This document shows, in pieces, positions 34,538 to 42,498 of a DNA stretch of 64,000 nt. Positions within the stretch are counted from its first letter, which is position 1. Every line of letters begins with the position of its first letter. The notes below the pieces were generated by a model that had not been told where the DNA came from, made no database searches, and saw only the letters and a list, made by a program, of their open reading frames with translations. This DNA is from JAVVHH01 sp964613945 (GTDB lineage Bacteria > Pseudomonadota > Alphaproteobacteria > Acetobacterales > Acetobacteraceae): positions 124,001 to 188,000 of the forward strand of contig CAZTJC010000003.1 of assembly GCA_964613945.1 (NCBI GenBank), given 5' to 3'. The position numbers and the translations under genes are program-made.

Positions 34538-35347
34538 CTACTTGTCCGCCTCGGCTAAGCCTTTGACAAACCAGCGCTGCATCAGCACCACCACGATCAC
34601 CGGCGGCAGCAGCGCTAGCACGGCGGTGGCCATCACCTTCTGCCACTCCACCGCCGCCTCGGACCCGATCATCTTGACGATGCCGATGACGACCGTGTCG
34701 AGCGATGGGTCAGTGGCGACCAGCAACGGCCAGAGATACTGGTTCCAGCCATAGACGAACAGGATGACGAACAGGGCAGCGACGTTGGCGGCCGATACGG
34801 GCAAGAGGATATCCTTCAAGAAGCGCCACGGCCCGGCGCCGTCCATGCGCGCGGCCTCTACCAGCTCGTCGGGGATGGCCATGAACACCTGGCGGAATAG
34901 CAGCGTGGCGGTGGCCGACGCGATCAGCGGCATGGTCAACCCGGTGAAGGTGTTGATCAGGCCCAACCCGGCCATGACCGAGTAGGTCGGGATGATGCGC
35001 ACCTCGACCGGCAGCATCAGGGTGATGAAGATGGTCCAGAAGGCGAGATTGCGGAACGGGAAGCGGAAGAACGCCACGGCGTAGGCGGACAGGACGGAGA
35101 TCGCGATCTTTCCCAGCGCGATCGCCATGGCCATGCCGAACGAGACCAGCAGCATGCGCGCGACCGGGCCGTCATGCAGCAGGTCGGCGTAGACGCCAAA
35201 GCCCGCCGGGTCCGGCAGCAGGGAAACGCCGCCGCGGGCGATGACGTCCGATGGCTGCGTCGAGGCCGCTACCAGCAGCCAGACCGGCAGCGCGAACAGG
35301 CAGATGCCGAGTACCAGGATGGTGTGGGCGAGCCAATCAGTCCGCAT
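34538..35347 (-). CDS. ugpE: sn-Glycerol-3-phosphate ABC transporter permease UgpE
   Basis: A 269-residue inner-membrane permease with six hydrophobic helices. The coupling-helix EAA motif reads ELVEAARMDGAGPWRFLKDILLP, where the ATPase docks. Ahead of it, FRNLAFWTIFITLMLPVEV and TIFITLMLP are typical of UgpE. The start ATG at 35347 is inside the end of ugpA (11-base overlap), giving tight coupling; a longer form to 35389 is rejected because its extra residues lack membrane character. Together with UgpA it forms the channel. Confidence 0.92.
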   Translation of the reverse strand: MRTDWLAHTILVLGICLFALPVWLLVAASTQPSDVIARGGVSLLPDPAGFGVYADLLHDGPVARMLLVSFGMAMAIALGKIAISVLSAYAVAFFRFPFRNLAFWTIFITLMLPVEVRIIPTYSVMAGLGLINTFTGLTMPLIASATATLLFRQVFMAIPDELVEAARMDGAGPWRFLKDILLPVSAANVAALFVILFVYGWNQYLWPLLVATDPSLDTVVIGIVKMIGSEAAVEWQKVMATAVLALLPPVIVVVLMQRWFVKGLAEADK

Positions 35348-36218
35348 TCTTGCGCCCCATGAAGCGGAACTGCACCCCGGTGAGCACAATGACGGCGACC
35401 ATCAGGATCACCGATTGCGCCGAGGACGAGCCGAGGTCGAGATTGACCACACCGTCGCGATAGACCTTGACGATGAGCGTCTCGGTCGACTTGCCAGGGC
35501 CGCCGCCGGTTAGCGCCAGGATGGTCGAGAACGTGTCGAACGCGGCATAGACGACGTTGACGACGATCAGGAAGAAGACCGTCGGCGCGAGCAGCGGCAG
35601 CGTAATGGTGCGAAAGCGGTGCCATCCCCGGGCGCCATCGATGCGGGCGGCCTCGACGATCGCCCGCGGGATCGACTGCAGCCCGGCGAGGAAGAAGATG
35701 AAGTTGTAGCTCACCTGTTTCCACGCGCTGGCGAGCACGACGACGGACATCGCCTCCGTATCGTTCAGCTTGTAGTCCCAATGGATGCCGGCCCGGTTCA
35801 GCAGGCGGCCGAGCAGCCCGATCTGCGGATGCATCAGCAGGATCCACAGCACCGCGGCGATGGCCGGAGCGACGGCATAGGGCCAAATCAGCAAAGTTCG
35901 GTAGATGGCGTGACCGCGAATCTCGCGGTCGGCGAACACGGCCAGGAACAGTGCCGCCGCCATCGAGAGCACGGTCACGGCGGCGCAGAAGAACAGCGTG
36001 CGGCCCATGCTCTGGATGTAGAGCGGGTCGGCGAACAGGTCGGTGAAATTCTCCAGGCCGACGAATTCGGTGCGGATGCCGAACGCGTCCTGCCGCTGAG
36101 TGCTGAACCAGATCGCCTGGCCGGCGGGCCAAAGGAAGAACACCGCCGTGAGCGCCAGCTGCGGCGCGACGAGGAGCAGCGGCAGCAGCGTGCCGGGGAA
36201 GATGGTGCGACGATCCAT
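35337..36218 (-). CDS. ugpA: sn-Glycerol-3-phosphate ABC transporter permease UgpA
   Basis: A 293-residue inner-membrane permease with six helices. Recognisable regions are the N-terminal LLPLLLVAPQLALTAVFFLWPAG, the periplasmic VGLENFTDLFADPLYIQS, and the EAA coupling loop IVEAARIDGARGWHRFRTITLP. The order after ugpB and before ugpE is conserved. A 30-bp-armed palindrome lies only 12 bases upstream of its start, between it and ugpB. Its ribosome site and start are therefore close to a hairpin, which may lower its output relative to UgpB. Confidence 0.92.
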   Translation of the reverse strand: MDRRTIFPGTLLPLLLVAPQLALTAVFFLWPAGQAIWFSTQRQDAFGIRTEFVGLENFTDLFADPLYIQSMGRTLFFCAAVTVLSMAAALFLAVFADREIRGHAIYRTLLIWPYAVAPAIAAVLWILLMHPQIGLLGRLLNRAGIHWDYKLNDTEAMSVVVLASAWKQVSYNFIFFLAGLQSIPRAIVEAARIDGARGWHRFRTITLPLLAPTVFFLIVVNVVYAAFDTFSTILALTGGGPGKSTETLIVKVYRDGVVNLDLGSSSAQSVILMVAVIVLTGVQFRFMGRKNAD

Positions 36219-36230
36219 TGTACTACTCTG

Positions 36231-36302
36231 TCATCGCGAGCTTAGCGTGGCGATCCAGGGACGAACGTGCCGCCCTGGATCGCCACGCTAAGCTCGCAAT
36301 GA
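36231..36302. repeat. REP-like intercistronic palindrome between ugpB and ugpA
   Basis: Two 30-base arms (36231-36260 and 36273-36302) pair with a single mismatch around a 12-base loop. The arm reads TCATTGCGAGCTTAGCG then TGGCGATCCAGGG. This resembles the abundant alphaproteobacterial palindrome family beginning TCATTGCGAGC...AGCAATCCAG. It starts 3 bases after the ugpB stop and ends 12 bases before the ugpA start. Such elements between binding-protein and permease genes (malE-malF REP is the model) protect the upstream mRNA from 3' decay or reduce downstream expression. No other copy was noticed in the window. Confidence 0.85.
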
Positions 36303-36305
36303 CGG

Positions 36306-37637
36306 CTAGGCCTTGTTGGCCTTCTCGAACTCGCGCAGCACCTTGTTGCCGCGGGTCACGGCGCTGTCGAGCGCCTGCTGTGCGGTTTGCTGGCCCTGGA
36401 AGGCCTTCTCGACTTCCTCGTACTGGATGTTACGCAGCTCGGCCATGCGGCCCAGGCGAAAGCCCTTGCTGTTCGGCGTGACGCTGCCACGCTGCAATTG
36501 CTCGACGGGAAGGTCGGCGCCCGGGTTGTTGGTGTAGAAATCCCCCTGCTTGATCAGGTCGAAGCCGCTGGTGGTGACAGGCACGTAGCCGGTCGCCTGG
36601 CTCCAGCTGGCGGCCTGCTTCGGCTCAGACAGGAACTTGATGAACTCGGCGGTGCCCTTGTACTCGGCCGCAGCCCGGTTGGGCGCGGTCATGGCCCAGA
36701 GGCTGGCGCCGCCGATGACGGAGTTGATCGGCGACTTGATGAGCGCCGGGTCATAGGGAAGCAGCGCTTCGCGCCACTTGAACTTGGCGTTCTTGGCGAT
36801 CTCCGACCGCGAGCCTGAAGAGTTGAAGCTCATCGCGGCCTGACCGGAGGAGAACACCGGGTCCGGCGCATTGTCGCGGCCGCTGTACTTGAACAGCCCT
36901 TCCTTGGACATCTCAAGCAACCGATTGAGCTGGCCCACGAAGGTTGGCTTGTTGATTAGTAGCTCGGTGTTCAGCCCCTTGAAGCCGTTCTCCTCGGTTG
37001 CGTACGGGAGATCGTGGATGGCGGCGAACTGCTCGAACTGGATCCACGAGAACCACGAACTGGTCATCGGCATGGCGACGCCGGACTTCTTCAGCGCCTG
37101 GGCAGCCTTGCCGACGTCGTCCCAGGTGGCGGGCGCCTTGGCCGGGTCGAGGCCGGCCTTTTCGAACGCGTCGGCGTCGATCCAGAACATGGCGGTGCTG
37201 GAGTTGAACGGTGCCGAGGCCAAACGGCCGTCGGGCAGGCTGTAGTAGCCACGAACGGCGCCGATATACTGCGCCGGGTCGATAGCGACGCCGGTCTCCT
37301 GGGCGAGCTGCCACACCTGCTTGACCGCCGGTCCGGCGGCCAGCATCGAGCCGGTGCCGACCTCGAACATCTGCACCAGGTTCGGCGCCTGACCGGCGCG
37401 CCAGGCGGCAATGGCCGCCGTCAGCGTCTCGGGATAGGTGCCCTTGAACACCGGAACGACTTCGTAGTTGGTCTGGTTCCCGTTGAAGGCGGCGACCAGC
37501 TTGTCGACCTCACCGCCGAGCGGGGCGTTCATGGCGTGCCAGAACACGATGCGGGTGCGGGCGCCCGGGATGGCCTGGGCGAACGCAGGCGTGGCAGCAA
37601 GCGCGGCGGCGCCCACGAGCAGGGTACGGCGGAACAT
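36306..37637 (-). CDS. ugpB: sn-Glycerol-3-phosphate ABC transporter substrate-binding protein
   Basis: A 443-residue periplasmic protein with a signal peptide (MFRRTLLVGAAALAATPAFAQ). The mature part has the UgpB landmarks TRIVFWHAMNAPLGGEVDKLV (about 28), NYEVVPVFKGTYPETLTA, PNLVQMFEVGTGSM, and later SWFSWIQFEQFAAIHDLPYA. TFVGQLNRLLEMSKEGLFKYSG and AGADLPVEQLQRG-like segments also appear. It captures glycerol-3-phosphate or glycerophosphodiesters for UgpAEC. It is first in its operon. Three 8-base repeats at 11-base spacing lie 42-71 bases upstream and look like a PHO box. Confidence 0.93.
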   Translation of the reverse strand: MFRRTLLVGAAALAATPAFAQAIPGARTRIVFWHAMNAPLGGEVDKLVAAFNGNQTNYEVVPVFKGTYPETLTAAIAAWRAGQAPNLVQMFEVGTGSMLAAGPAVKQVWQLAQETGVAIDPAQYIGAVRGYYSLPDGRLASAPFNSSTAMFWIDADAFEKAGLDPAKAPATWDDVGKAAQALKKSGVAMPMTSSWFSWIQFEQFAAIHDLPYATEENGFKGLNTELLINKPTFVGQLNRLLEMSKEGLFKYSGRDNAPDPVFSSGQAAMSFNSSGSRSEIAKNAKFKWREALLPYDPALIKSPINSVIGGASLWAMTAPNRAAAEYKGTAEFIKFLSEPKQAASWSQATGYVPVTTSGFDLIKQGDFYTNNPGADLPVEQLQRGSVTPNSKGFRLGRMAELRNIQYEEVEKAFQGQQTAQQALDSAVTRGNKVLREFEKANKA

Positions 37638-37678
37638 GACGGGTTCTCCCAGAGGATGGCCGCGCCTTACTGGCGCCG

Positions 37679-37708
37679 TGTTACAGCCATGTTGCCAAAT
37701 TGTGACGG
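37679..37708 (-). promoter_or_regulatory. PHO-box-like triple direct repeat upstream of ugpB
   Basis: On the minus strand, CCGTCACA, TGGCAACA and CTGTAACA follow each other with exactly 11 bases from start to start. This is the spacing of PhoB half-sites (CTGTCAT plus 4 bases). The array ends 41 bases before the ugpB start. A -10-like AGTAAG lies about 7 bases downstream of the last repeat, as in PhoB promoters, where the box replaces the -35. The ugp operon is a PhoB target in E. coli, which supports the reading. The middle repeat is poor. Confidence 0.5.
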
Positions 37709-37722
37709 CCGAGTGAACCCCC

Positions 37723-37914
37723 TCACCGCTTGTGGACCGACCACAGCATGAGCCAACGTACCGGCAGCACCCAGATTAGCCCGGCAATCCCCCAATACAC
37801 GGCCTCCACCGGCCACCACATGGGCGGCAAGTACTCCGGCAACACAACAACGGCGACAATGTAAGCAAACACGAAGACCAGGGCGGCCAAGGTGGCGATC
37901 GGGATTCTGGACAT
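37723..37914 (-). CDS. DUF2842 family small membrane protein
   Basis: A 63-residue protein with two hydrophobic helices: IATLAALVFVFAYIVAVVVL and VEAVYWGIAGLIWVLPVRWLM. They are separated by the short PEYLPPMWWP loop. The LLWVxP-like stretch in the second helix is the mark of DUF2842, a small alphaproteobacterial inner-membrane family of unknown function. It begins at the ATG at 37914 and is divergent from apt, 72 bases between starts. The ugpB PHO-like box lies just 14 bases beyond its 3' end. Confidence 0.75.
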   Translation of the reverse strand: MSRIPIATLAALVFVFAYIVAVVVLPEYLPPMWWPVEAVYWGIAGLIWVLPVRWLMLWSVHKR

Positions 37915-37986
37915 GGTGGTAGCGGCGCCTCGGTTGCCGCCTCGAGCACAGCGCGATAGAGCGGCGGCATCTTCGAGGCGGTAGTG

Positions 37987-38502
37987 ATGAATCTAAAGGA
38001 CCATATCCGGGGAATTCCCGATTTTCCCAAGCCCGGCATCCTGTTCTACGACATCTCGACGCTGCTGCGTCATCCGCAAGCCTGGCAAACGGCGGTGGAC
38101 CGCATGGCCGACATGGTCGGGCGGCATCAGCCGACGCTGCTGGCCGGCATCGAGTCCCGGGGCTTCCTGCTGGCAGCGCCGCTGGCGATGCGGCTGAACT
38201 GCGGCTTCGTGATGCTGCGCAAGCGCGGCAAGCTGCCCGGCGAGGTGATCGGGTTGGATTACGCGCTCGAATATGGCCAGGACCGGATCGAGATCCAGGC
38301 CGACGCGGTGGCCGAAGGCGAGCGGGTCGTGCTGCTGGACGACCTGCTCGCGACCGGCGGCACCATGAAGGCCGGCATCGACCTGCTGCGCCACGTCGGC
38401 GCGGACGTCAGGGCAGCGGCGGCGTTGATCGAGCTGTCGTTTCTCGGCGGGCGGGCGCGGCTCGACCTGCCGTTCGAGTCGCTCGTCGCTTACGATTCCT
38501 GA
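37987..38502 (+). CDS. apt: Adenine phosphoribosyltransferase
   Basis: A 171-residue purine salvage enzyme making AMP from adenine and PRPP. The N-terminus LKDHIRGIPDFPKPGILFYDIS is classic Apt. The flexible catalytic region GIESRGFLLAAPLA and the PRPP loop VVLLDDLLATGGTMKAG (about 111-127) follow, then ELSFLGGRARL. Length fits the family. The ATG at 37987 is the second of GTG-ATG in tandem and is preferred. It stands alone on the + strand, with no clear operon partner. Confidence 0.95.
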   Translation: MNLKDHIRGIPDFPKPGILFYDISTLLRHPQAWQTAVDRMADMVGRHQPTLLAGIESRGFLLAAPLAMRLNCGFVMLRKRGKLPGEVIGLDYALEYGQDRIEIQADAVAEGERVVLLDDLLATGGTMKAGIDLLRHVGADVRAAAALIELSFLGGRARLDLPFESLVAYDS

Positions 38503-38550
38503 TCGCGGCGATGCTATAGCGGTGCCAACGAACAACACGGGGGGACCGCG

Positions 38551-39543
38551 ATGCGACAGGTGATGACGCGGCGGCAGGTGATGGCCGGCCTTGCCCTGTC
38601 GGCCCATCTGGCGATCGGCACGGCGCGGGCAGCCGGGTCGAGCTTGCCGGCGACGCCGAAGCTGTGCGTGGCGGGACCGGCTGGCGGCCTGGTGGATCGC
38701 TGGGCGGCGGTGATCGCGGGGCCGATGGGCACGGCGCTGCACGATCCGGGCGCGCCGCCGCTTCCTTACGAAAACATCGGCGGCGCCGACGGGGTCACCG
38801 GAGTCAACCAGTACCAGGCTCGCGCCGTACCCGACGGAACAATGGCGTTGCTGCTGCCAGGGGCGGCGCTGATGGCGTGGCTGGTGGGTGATACCAGGGT
38901 CCGCTTCGACATCGGCACCTGGGCGCCGCTTTGGGGCGTGACGGCGGCGGCCGTGGTAGCCACGCGCGCGCGGCTGGAATCCGGTCATCCCGTGCGGGTG
39001 GCGGTGTCGGGCATCGGCGGGCCGGGACTGGAGGCGCTGCTGGCGCTCGAACTGATGGGCATCGAAGCGATCCCGGTGATTGGCGGCCGCCCGGAGGAAG
39101 TCGACGCCATCTATATCCGCGGAGCCACCGCGCGCGACCCGCTGCTCCCGCCCGGCTTCGCACCGGCCTTCAGCCTCGGCGGGCGACCCGGCCGTGAACC
39201 GGCCTTTCCCGATCTGCCGCAGGCCGCGGACCTGTTCGCGCCGGCGCTCGCGGCCGATCACGAAGCGGTTGAGATGTTTCAAGCCGTCTCGGCCGCGGCA
39301 TCGATCGAAGTCGCGCTGGTGATGCCGGCGGTGGTTCCGGCGGCCGTGCTGGCCTGGTGGCGGCATGGATGCGCGCAGATGGACGATGCACCGGCCGTGC
39401 GCGCCGCTGCCGCGAGCACGTCGGCGCGGCAGGACGATGCCGGGCAGATCGCGACCCAACTCGCCGCCGTGACGCTCGACATGCCGGCCATGCTGGCGCT
39501 CCGCGTGCGCCTCGCCGAGCACTATCACTGGCGACCTAGCTAG
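38551..39543 (+). CDS. Tripartite tricarboxylate (Bug-type) substrate-binding protein-like, exported
   Basis: A 330-residue periplasmic protein. The N-terminus TRRQVMAGLALSAHLAIGTARAA is a twin-arginine-like leader. The body shows the Bug fold order in divergent form: CVAGPAGGLVDRWAAVIAGPMG, YENIGGADGVTGVNQ and DGTMALLLPGAALM. Bug proteins normally work with TctA/TctB membrane subunits or in sensing; none lie here. The middle and C-terminal halves are weakly conserved, so ligand and partner are unknown. It is transcribed in the same direction as apt with 48 bases between. Confidence 0.68.
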   Translation: MRQVMTRRQVMAGLALSAHLAIGTARAAGSSLPATPKLCVAGPAGGLVDRWAAVIAGPMGTALHDPGAPPLPYENIGGADGVTGVNQYQARAVPDGTMALLLPGAALMAWLVGDTRVRFDIGTWAPLWGVTAAAVVATRARLESGHPVRVAVSGIGGPGLEALLALELMGIEAIPVIGGRPEEVDAIYIRGATARDPLLPPGFAPAFSLGGRPGREPAFPDLPQAADLFAPALAADHEAVEMFQAVSAAASIEVALVMPAVVPAAVLAWWRHGCAQMDDAPAVRAAAASTSARQDDAGQIATQLAAVTLDMPAMLALRVRLAEHYHWRPS

Positions 39544-39592
39544 ACGTTCGCCGCTGCGGCCTCATCTCAGGGCGAAGCAGTAACGGCGTTCC

Positions 39593-40345
39593 ATGCAGTC
39601 ACACACCACACTCGTCTTTCTTCACTTCCTTGGCGGCAGCGGCCGCACCTGGGCGCCGCTCATCGCCGCACTCGGCGACGATGTTCAAAGCCTGACGATC
39701 GACCTACCCGGTTTCGGCGACGCGGCGGGCGAGCCCGGCTCGAACGTGGCAGAGATGGCCGCCGCGGTCGGGGCGAAGATCCGGGCAGCCAGCCCGGCCT
39801 CCTGGATGCTCGTGGGGCACAGCATGGGGTGCAAAATCGCCTGCGTGCTGGCGCGCGAGATCGAGGATGGGGCGAGTGGGTCGAAAGGATTGACCGGGCT
39901 GGTGCTGATCGCCGGGTCGCCGCCATCGCCCGAGCCGATGGACAAGGACAAGCGGCAGGAGATGCTGGGCTGGTTCGCCGATGACGACGCCCAAAGCCGG
40001 GAGCAGGCGGACGGGTTCATCGAGGCGAACGTGAGCGCAGCCCTGCCCCCGGCGCTGCACGAAGCTGCGGTGAACGACGTGTTGCGGGCGGACCGAGATC
40101 GGTGGCGGGCCTGGTTGACGGGTGGCAGCCTGGAAGATTGGTCGGACCAGGTCGGCGTATTGCAAACCCCGGCGCTGATCGTGGCGGGGGCGGACGATCC
40201 GTGCCTGGGTCCGGACGCGCAGGCCGCGTTGATGGCGCCGCATTTCGCCAACGCGCGGCTGATGACGATGCCGGACGCCAAACATCTCTTGCCGCTGGAG
40301 CGCACGCGGGAGATCGCGGCGTTGATCAAGGAGCGCCTGTCGTGA
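39593..40345 (+). CDS. Alpha/beta hydrolase
   Basis: A 250-residue soluble hydrolase. The oxyanion region is LHFLGGSGRTWAPL near 10, the nucleophile serine is in VGHSMGCKI near 75, the acid is likely the Asp in VAGADDPCLGPD near 199, and the histidine is in DAKHLLPLE near 227. The fold is that of esterases and lactonases such as the 3-oxoadipate enol-lactonase group; the substrate is unknown. It overlaps the next gene by GTGA and therefore belongs to the operon with the dehydrogenase genes. A lactonase acting on the sugar-acid product of that dehydrogenase would make sense, but this is inference. Confidence 0.82.
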   Translation: MQSHTTLVFLHFLGGSGRTWAPLIAALGDDVQSLTIDLPGFGDAAGEPGSNVAEMAAAVGAKIRAASPASWMLVGHSMGCKIACVLAREIEDGASGSKGLTGLVLIAGSPPSPEPMDKDKRQEMLGWFADDDAQSREQADGFIEANVSAALPPALHEAAVNDVLRADRDRWRAWLTGGSLEDWSDQVGVLQTPALIVAGADDPCLGPDAQAALMAPHFANARLMTMPDAKHLLPLERTREIAALIKERLS

Positions 40346-40896
40346 CGGACACCTACACCGCGTTGATCCACTCCGACCGGGTCAGCGCCAAAACGCGCGA
40401 GGCGCTGCTCGAGCGCGCCGAACCGGACGCCGCCAACTACGCGCCAAAGGCGATGGACCCGGCCGCGTTCGCCACCTTGCGTGCCGTGCTGGCCCGCGTG
40501 CTGCCGCAGGACCGGGTCGATATCGCGCAGCGGATCGACAAGGCGCTGAATACTGGTGAGAGCGATGGCTGGCGTTTTGCCGTGCTGCCGGCGGATGCCC
40601 AGGGCTATGCCGAGAACCTGGCCGCGCTGGCCGGCTTCGGCGAGCAGCTGGTCGCGGCGCAGGACGGGCTGCTCGACGCGATCGCGGCGGGAGACCGGGG
40701 CGAGCCGCTGCAGCGCTGGTTCGAGGACATGCGCGGCCAGGCGACGATGATCTACGTCTCCCATCCGTCGACGTTCGCGCGGATGGGCTACAGCGGCATC
40801 GGCTATGGCGGCGACGAGGCGCGGCGACCAGGCTTCGTCGCCATCGCCGCGAACGAACGGGAAGCCTGGGAACCAGTGCCGGAGAAGACGCCATGA
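40342..40896 (+). CDS. Gluconate 2-dehydrogenase subunit 3-like protein
   Basis: A 184-residue protein with the helical pattern of the small (gamma) subunit of flavin-dependent gluconate, sorbitol and fructose dehydrogenases: FATLRAVLARVLPQDRVDIAQRIDKALNTGE in the first half, then GEPLQRWFEDMRGQATMIYVSHP and GYSGIGYGGDEARRPGF. In known systems this subunit carries the large flavoprotein to the membrane, often with a Tat signal; none is visible here. The GTG at 40342 overlaps the hydrolase stop and the end overlaps the GMC start (ATGA), so the stoichiometry is likely fixed. Confidence 0.75.
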   Translation: MTDTYTALIHSDRVSAKTREALLERAEPDAANYAPKAMDPAAFATLRAVLARVLPQDRVDIAQRIDKALNTGESDGWRFAVLPADAQGYAENLAALAGFGEQLVAAQDGLLDAIAAGDRGEPLQRWFEDMRGQATMIYVSHPSTFARMGYSGIGYGGDEARRPGFVAIAANEREAWEPVPEKTP

Positions 40897-42440
40897 AGCT
40901 CGACGGAATGCGCCGCTACCCGACATCGGACATCGTCGATGCGGTCGTGATCGGCACCGGCGCGGGTGGAGCACCGCTGCTGATGAAACTGGCGCAGGCC
41001 GGGCTGCGGGTGGTGGCGATCGAGGCCGGGCGGAATTGGGACCCAGCCGATTTCCCCGCCGATGAGGTCACCGGCGCCAAGATCTACTGGCGCGACGAAC
41101 GTCTGAGCGGCGGCAAGACACCTGAGGCGTTTGGCGGCAATAACAGCGGCACCGGCGTCGGCGGCTCCATGCTGCACTGGGGCGCGTTCTGCCCGCGGCC
41201 GGACCCGCGCGACCTGAAGCTGCGCAGCACGACCGGGTCGGGCGTGGACTGGCCGATCGAGCATGCCGAGTTGGTGCCGTATCTGGAGCAGGTCGAGGCT
41301 TTCGTCGGCGTGTCCGGGCCGTCGCACTACCCGTGGGATCCGGCGCGACGTTACGCCTTCCCGCCGGTGACGCTGAATGCGCCAGCCCATGCGATGCAGC
41401 TCGGCTGCGCGTCGCTAGGGATCAGGACGGCCACGTGCCCGGCGGCCGTTCTGACGCGCGACGTCGCCGGGCCGGCGGGCGATCGGCAACGATGCCTCAA
41501 CTGCGGCCATTGCCATCAGGGCTGCCGCGTCGGCTCCAAGACCAGCATGGACGTGACCTACCTGCCGGTCGCGGTGGCGGCGGGCGCCGAGATCCGGGCA
41601 GAATGCTTCGTGCATGGCATCGAGCGCGATGCGGCCGGCCGGGTCACGGCGGTGGTGTATCGCGACGCGGATGGGGTGGATCACAAGCAGCGCTGCGCGG
41701 CGCTGTTCCTGTGCGCCGGCGCGGTGGAAACGCCGCGGCTGATGCTGCACACCGGCATTGGCAACGCCAGCGGCCAGGTCGGGCGCAACTACCTGGCGCA
41801 TGTGGCGACGCAGGTATGGGGCACGTTCGAGGCCGAGATGCGCTGCAACAAGGGTTATCCGTCGTCGCTGATCACCGAGGACATGATCCGGCCCAAAGAT
41901 GCGGATTTCGCCGGTGGCTACCTCGTGCAGAGCCTGGGCGTGCTGCCGGTGACATGGGCCAACCAGGTGGCGCGGTCGCGGCCGATGTGGGGCCAGAAGC
42001 TGATCGACTACATCGACGGCTATAATCATGTGGCTGGGATCGGCATCAACGGCGACTGCCTGCCGTCGGACGACAATTTGCTGACGCTATCGGACGAAGT
42101 CGACGCGACCGGGGTGCCGAAGCCGCGCATCGATTTCAGCTACGGCGCCAATGAAAAGGCGATGCACGCGCATTCGGTGCGGATGATGTCGGCGGTGTGG
42201 GAAGCCGCGGGCGCTACCGACATTTGGGCGTGCCCGCGGGTGGCGCACACGATCGGAACCTGCCGGATGGGCACCGATGCCGATAGCGCCGTGGTCGACC
42301 CGGTTGGTCGCAGCCATGACGTGCCGAACTTGTGGATCTGCGACAACTCGGTGTTCCCGAGCGCGTTGCCCGCCAACCCGGCGCTTACGATCATGGCGCT
42401 CAGTCTACGCACGGCGGAGGCGATGCTCGCGGGAAGATGA
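40893..42440 (+). CDS. GMC-type flavoprotein oxidoreductase with Cys-rich hinge
   Basis: A 515-residue FAD enzyme. The ADP-binding GTGAGG is at residues 21-26 and VVAIEAG follows. The active-site loop GSMLHWGAFCPRP lies near 91-102, and the C-terminal HTIGTCRMG ... VPNLWICDNSVFPSALPANP carries the catalytic His/Asn region. Four cysteines at 201, 204, 207 and 211 (RCLNCGHCHQGC) sit where FAD glucose, sorbitol and gluconate dehydrogenases carry a 3Fe-4S cluster. It probably oxidises a sugar or sugar acid and hands electrons to the cluster. No cytochrome c subunit gene follows, so the acceptor is open. Confidence 0.86.
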   Translation: MKLDGMRRYPTSDIVDAVVIGTGAGGAPLLMKLAQAGLRVVAIEAGRNWDPADFPADEVTGAKIYWRDERLSGGKTPEAFGGNNSGTGVGGSMLHWGAFCPRPDPRDLKLRSTTGSGVDWPIEHAELVPYLEQVEAFVGVSGPSHYPWDPARRYAFPPVTLNAPAHAMQLGCASLGIRTATCPAAVLTRDVAGPAGDRQRCLNCGHCHQGCRVGSKTSMDVTYLPVAVAAGAEIRAECFVHGIERDAAGRVTAVVYRDADGVDHKQRCAALFLCAGAVETPRLMLHTGIGNASGQVGRNYLAHVATQVWGTFEAEMRCNKGYPSSLITEDMIRPKDADFAGGYLVQSLGVLPVTWANQVARSRPMWGQKLIDYIDGYNHVAGIGINGDCLPSDDNLLTLSDEVDATGVPKPRIDFSYGANEKAMHAHSVRMMSAVWEAAGATDIWACPRVAHTIGTCRMGTDADSAVVDPVGRSHDVPNLWICDNSVFPSALPANPALTIMALSLRTAEAMLAGR

Positions 42441-42498
42441 GAGCGTGCGATCGGGCGAAGTGCCTCCGTATAGCGGGTTGATCCACCAGGAGACTTCC

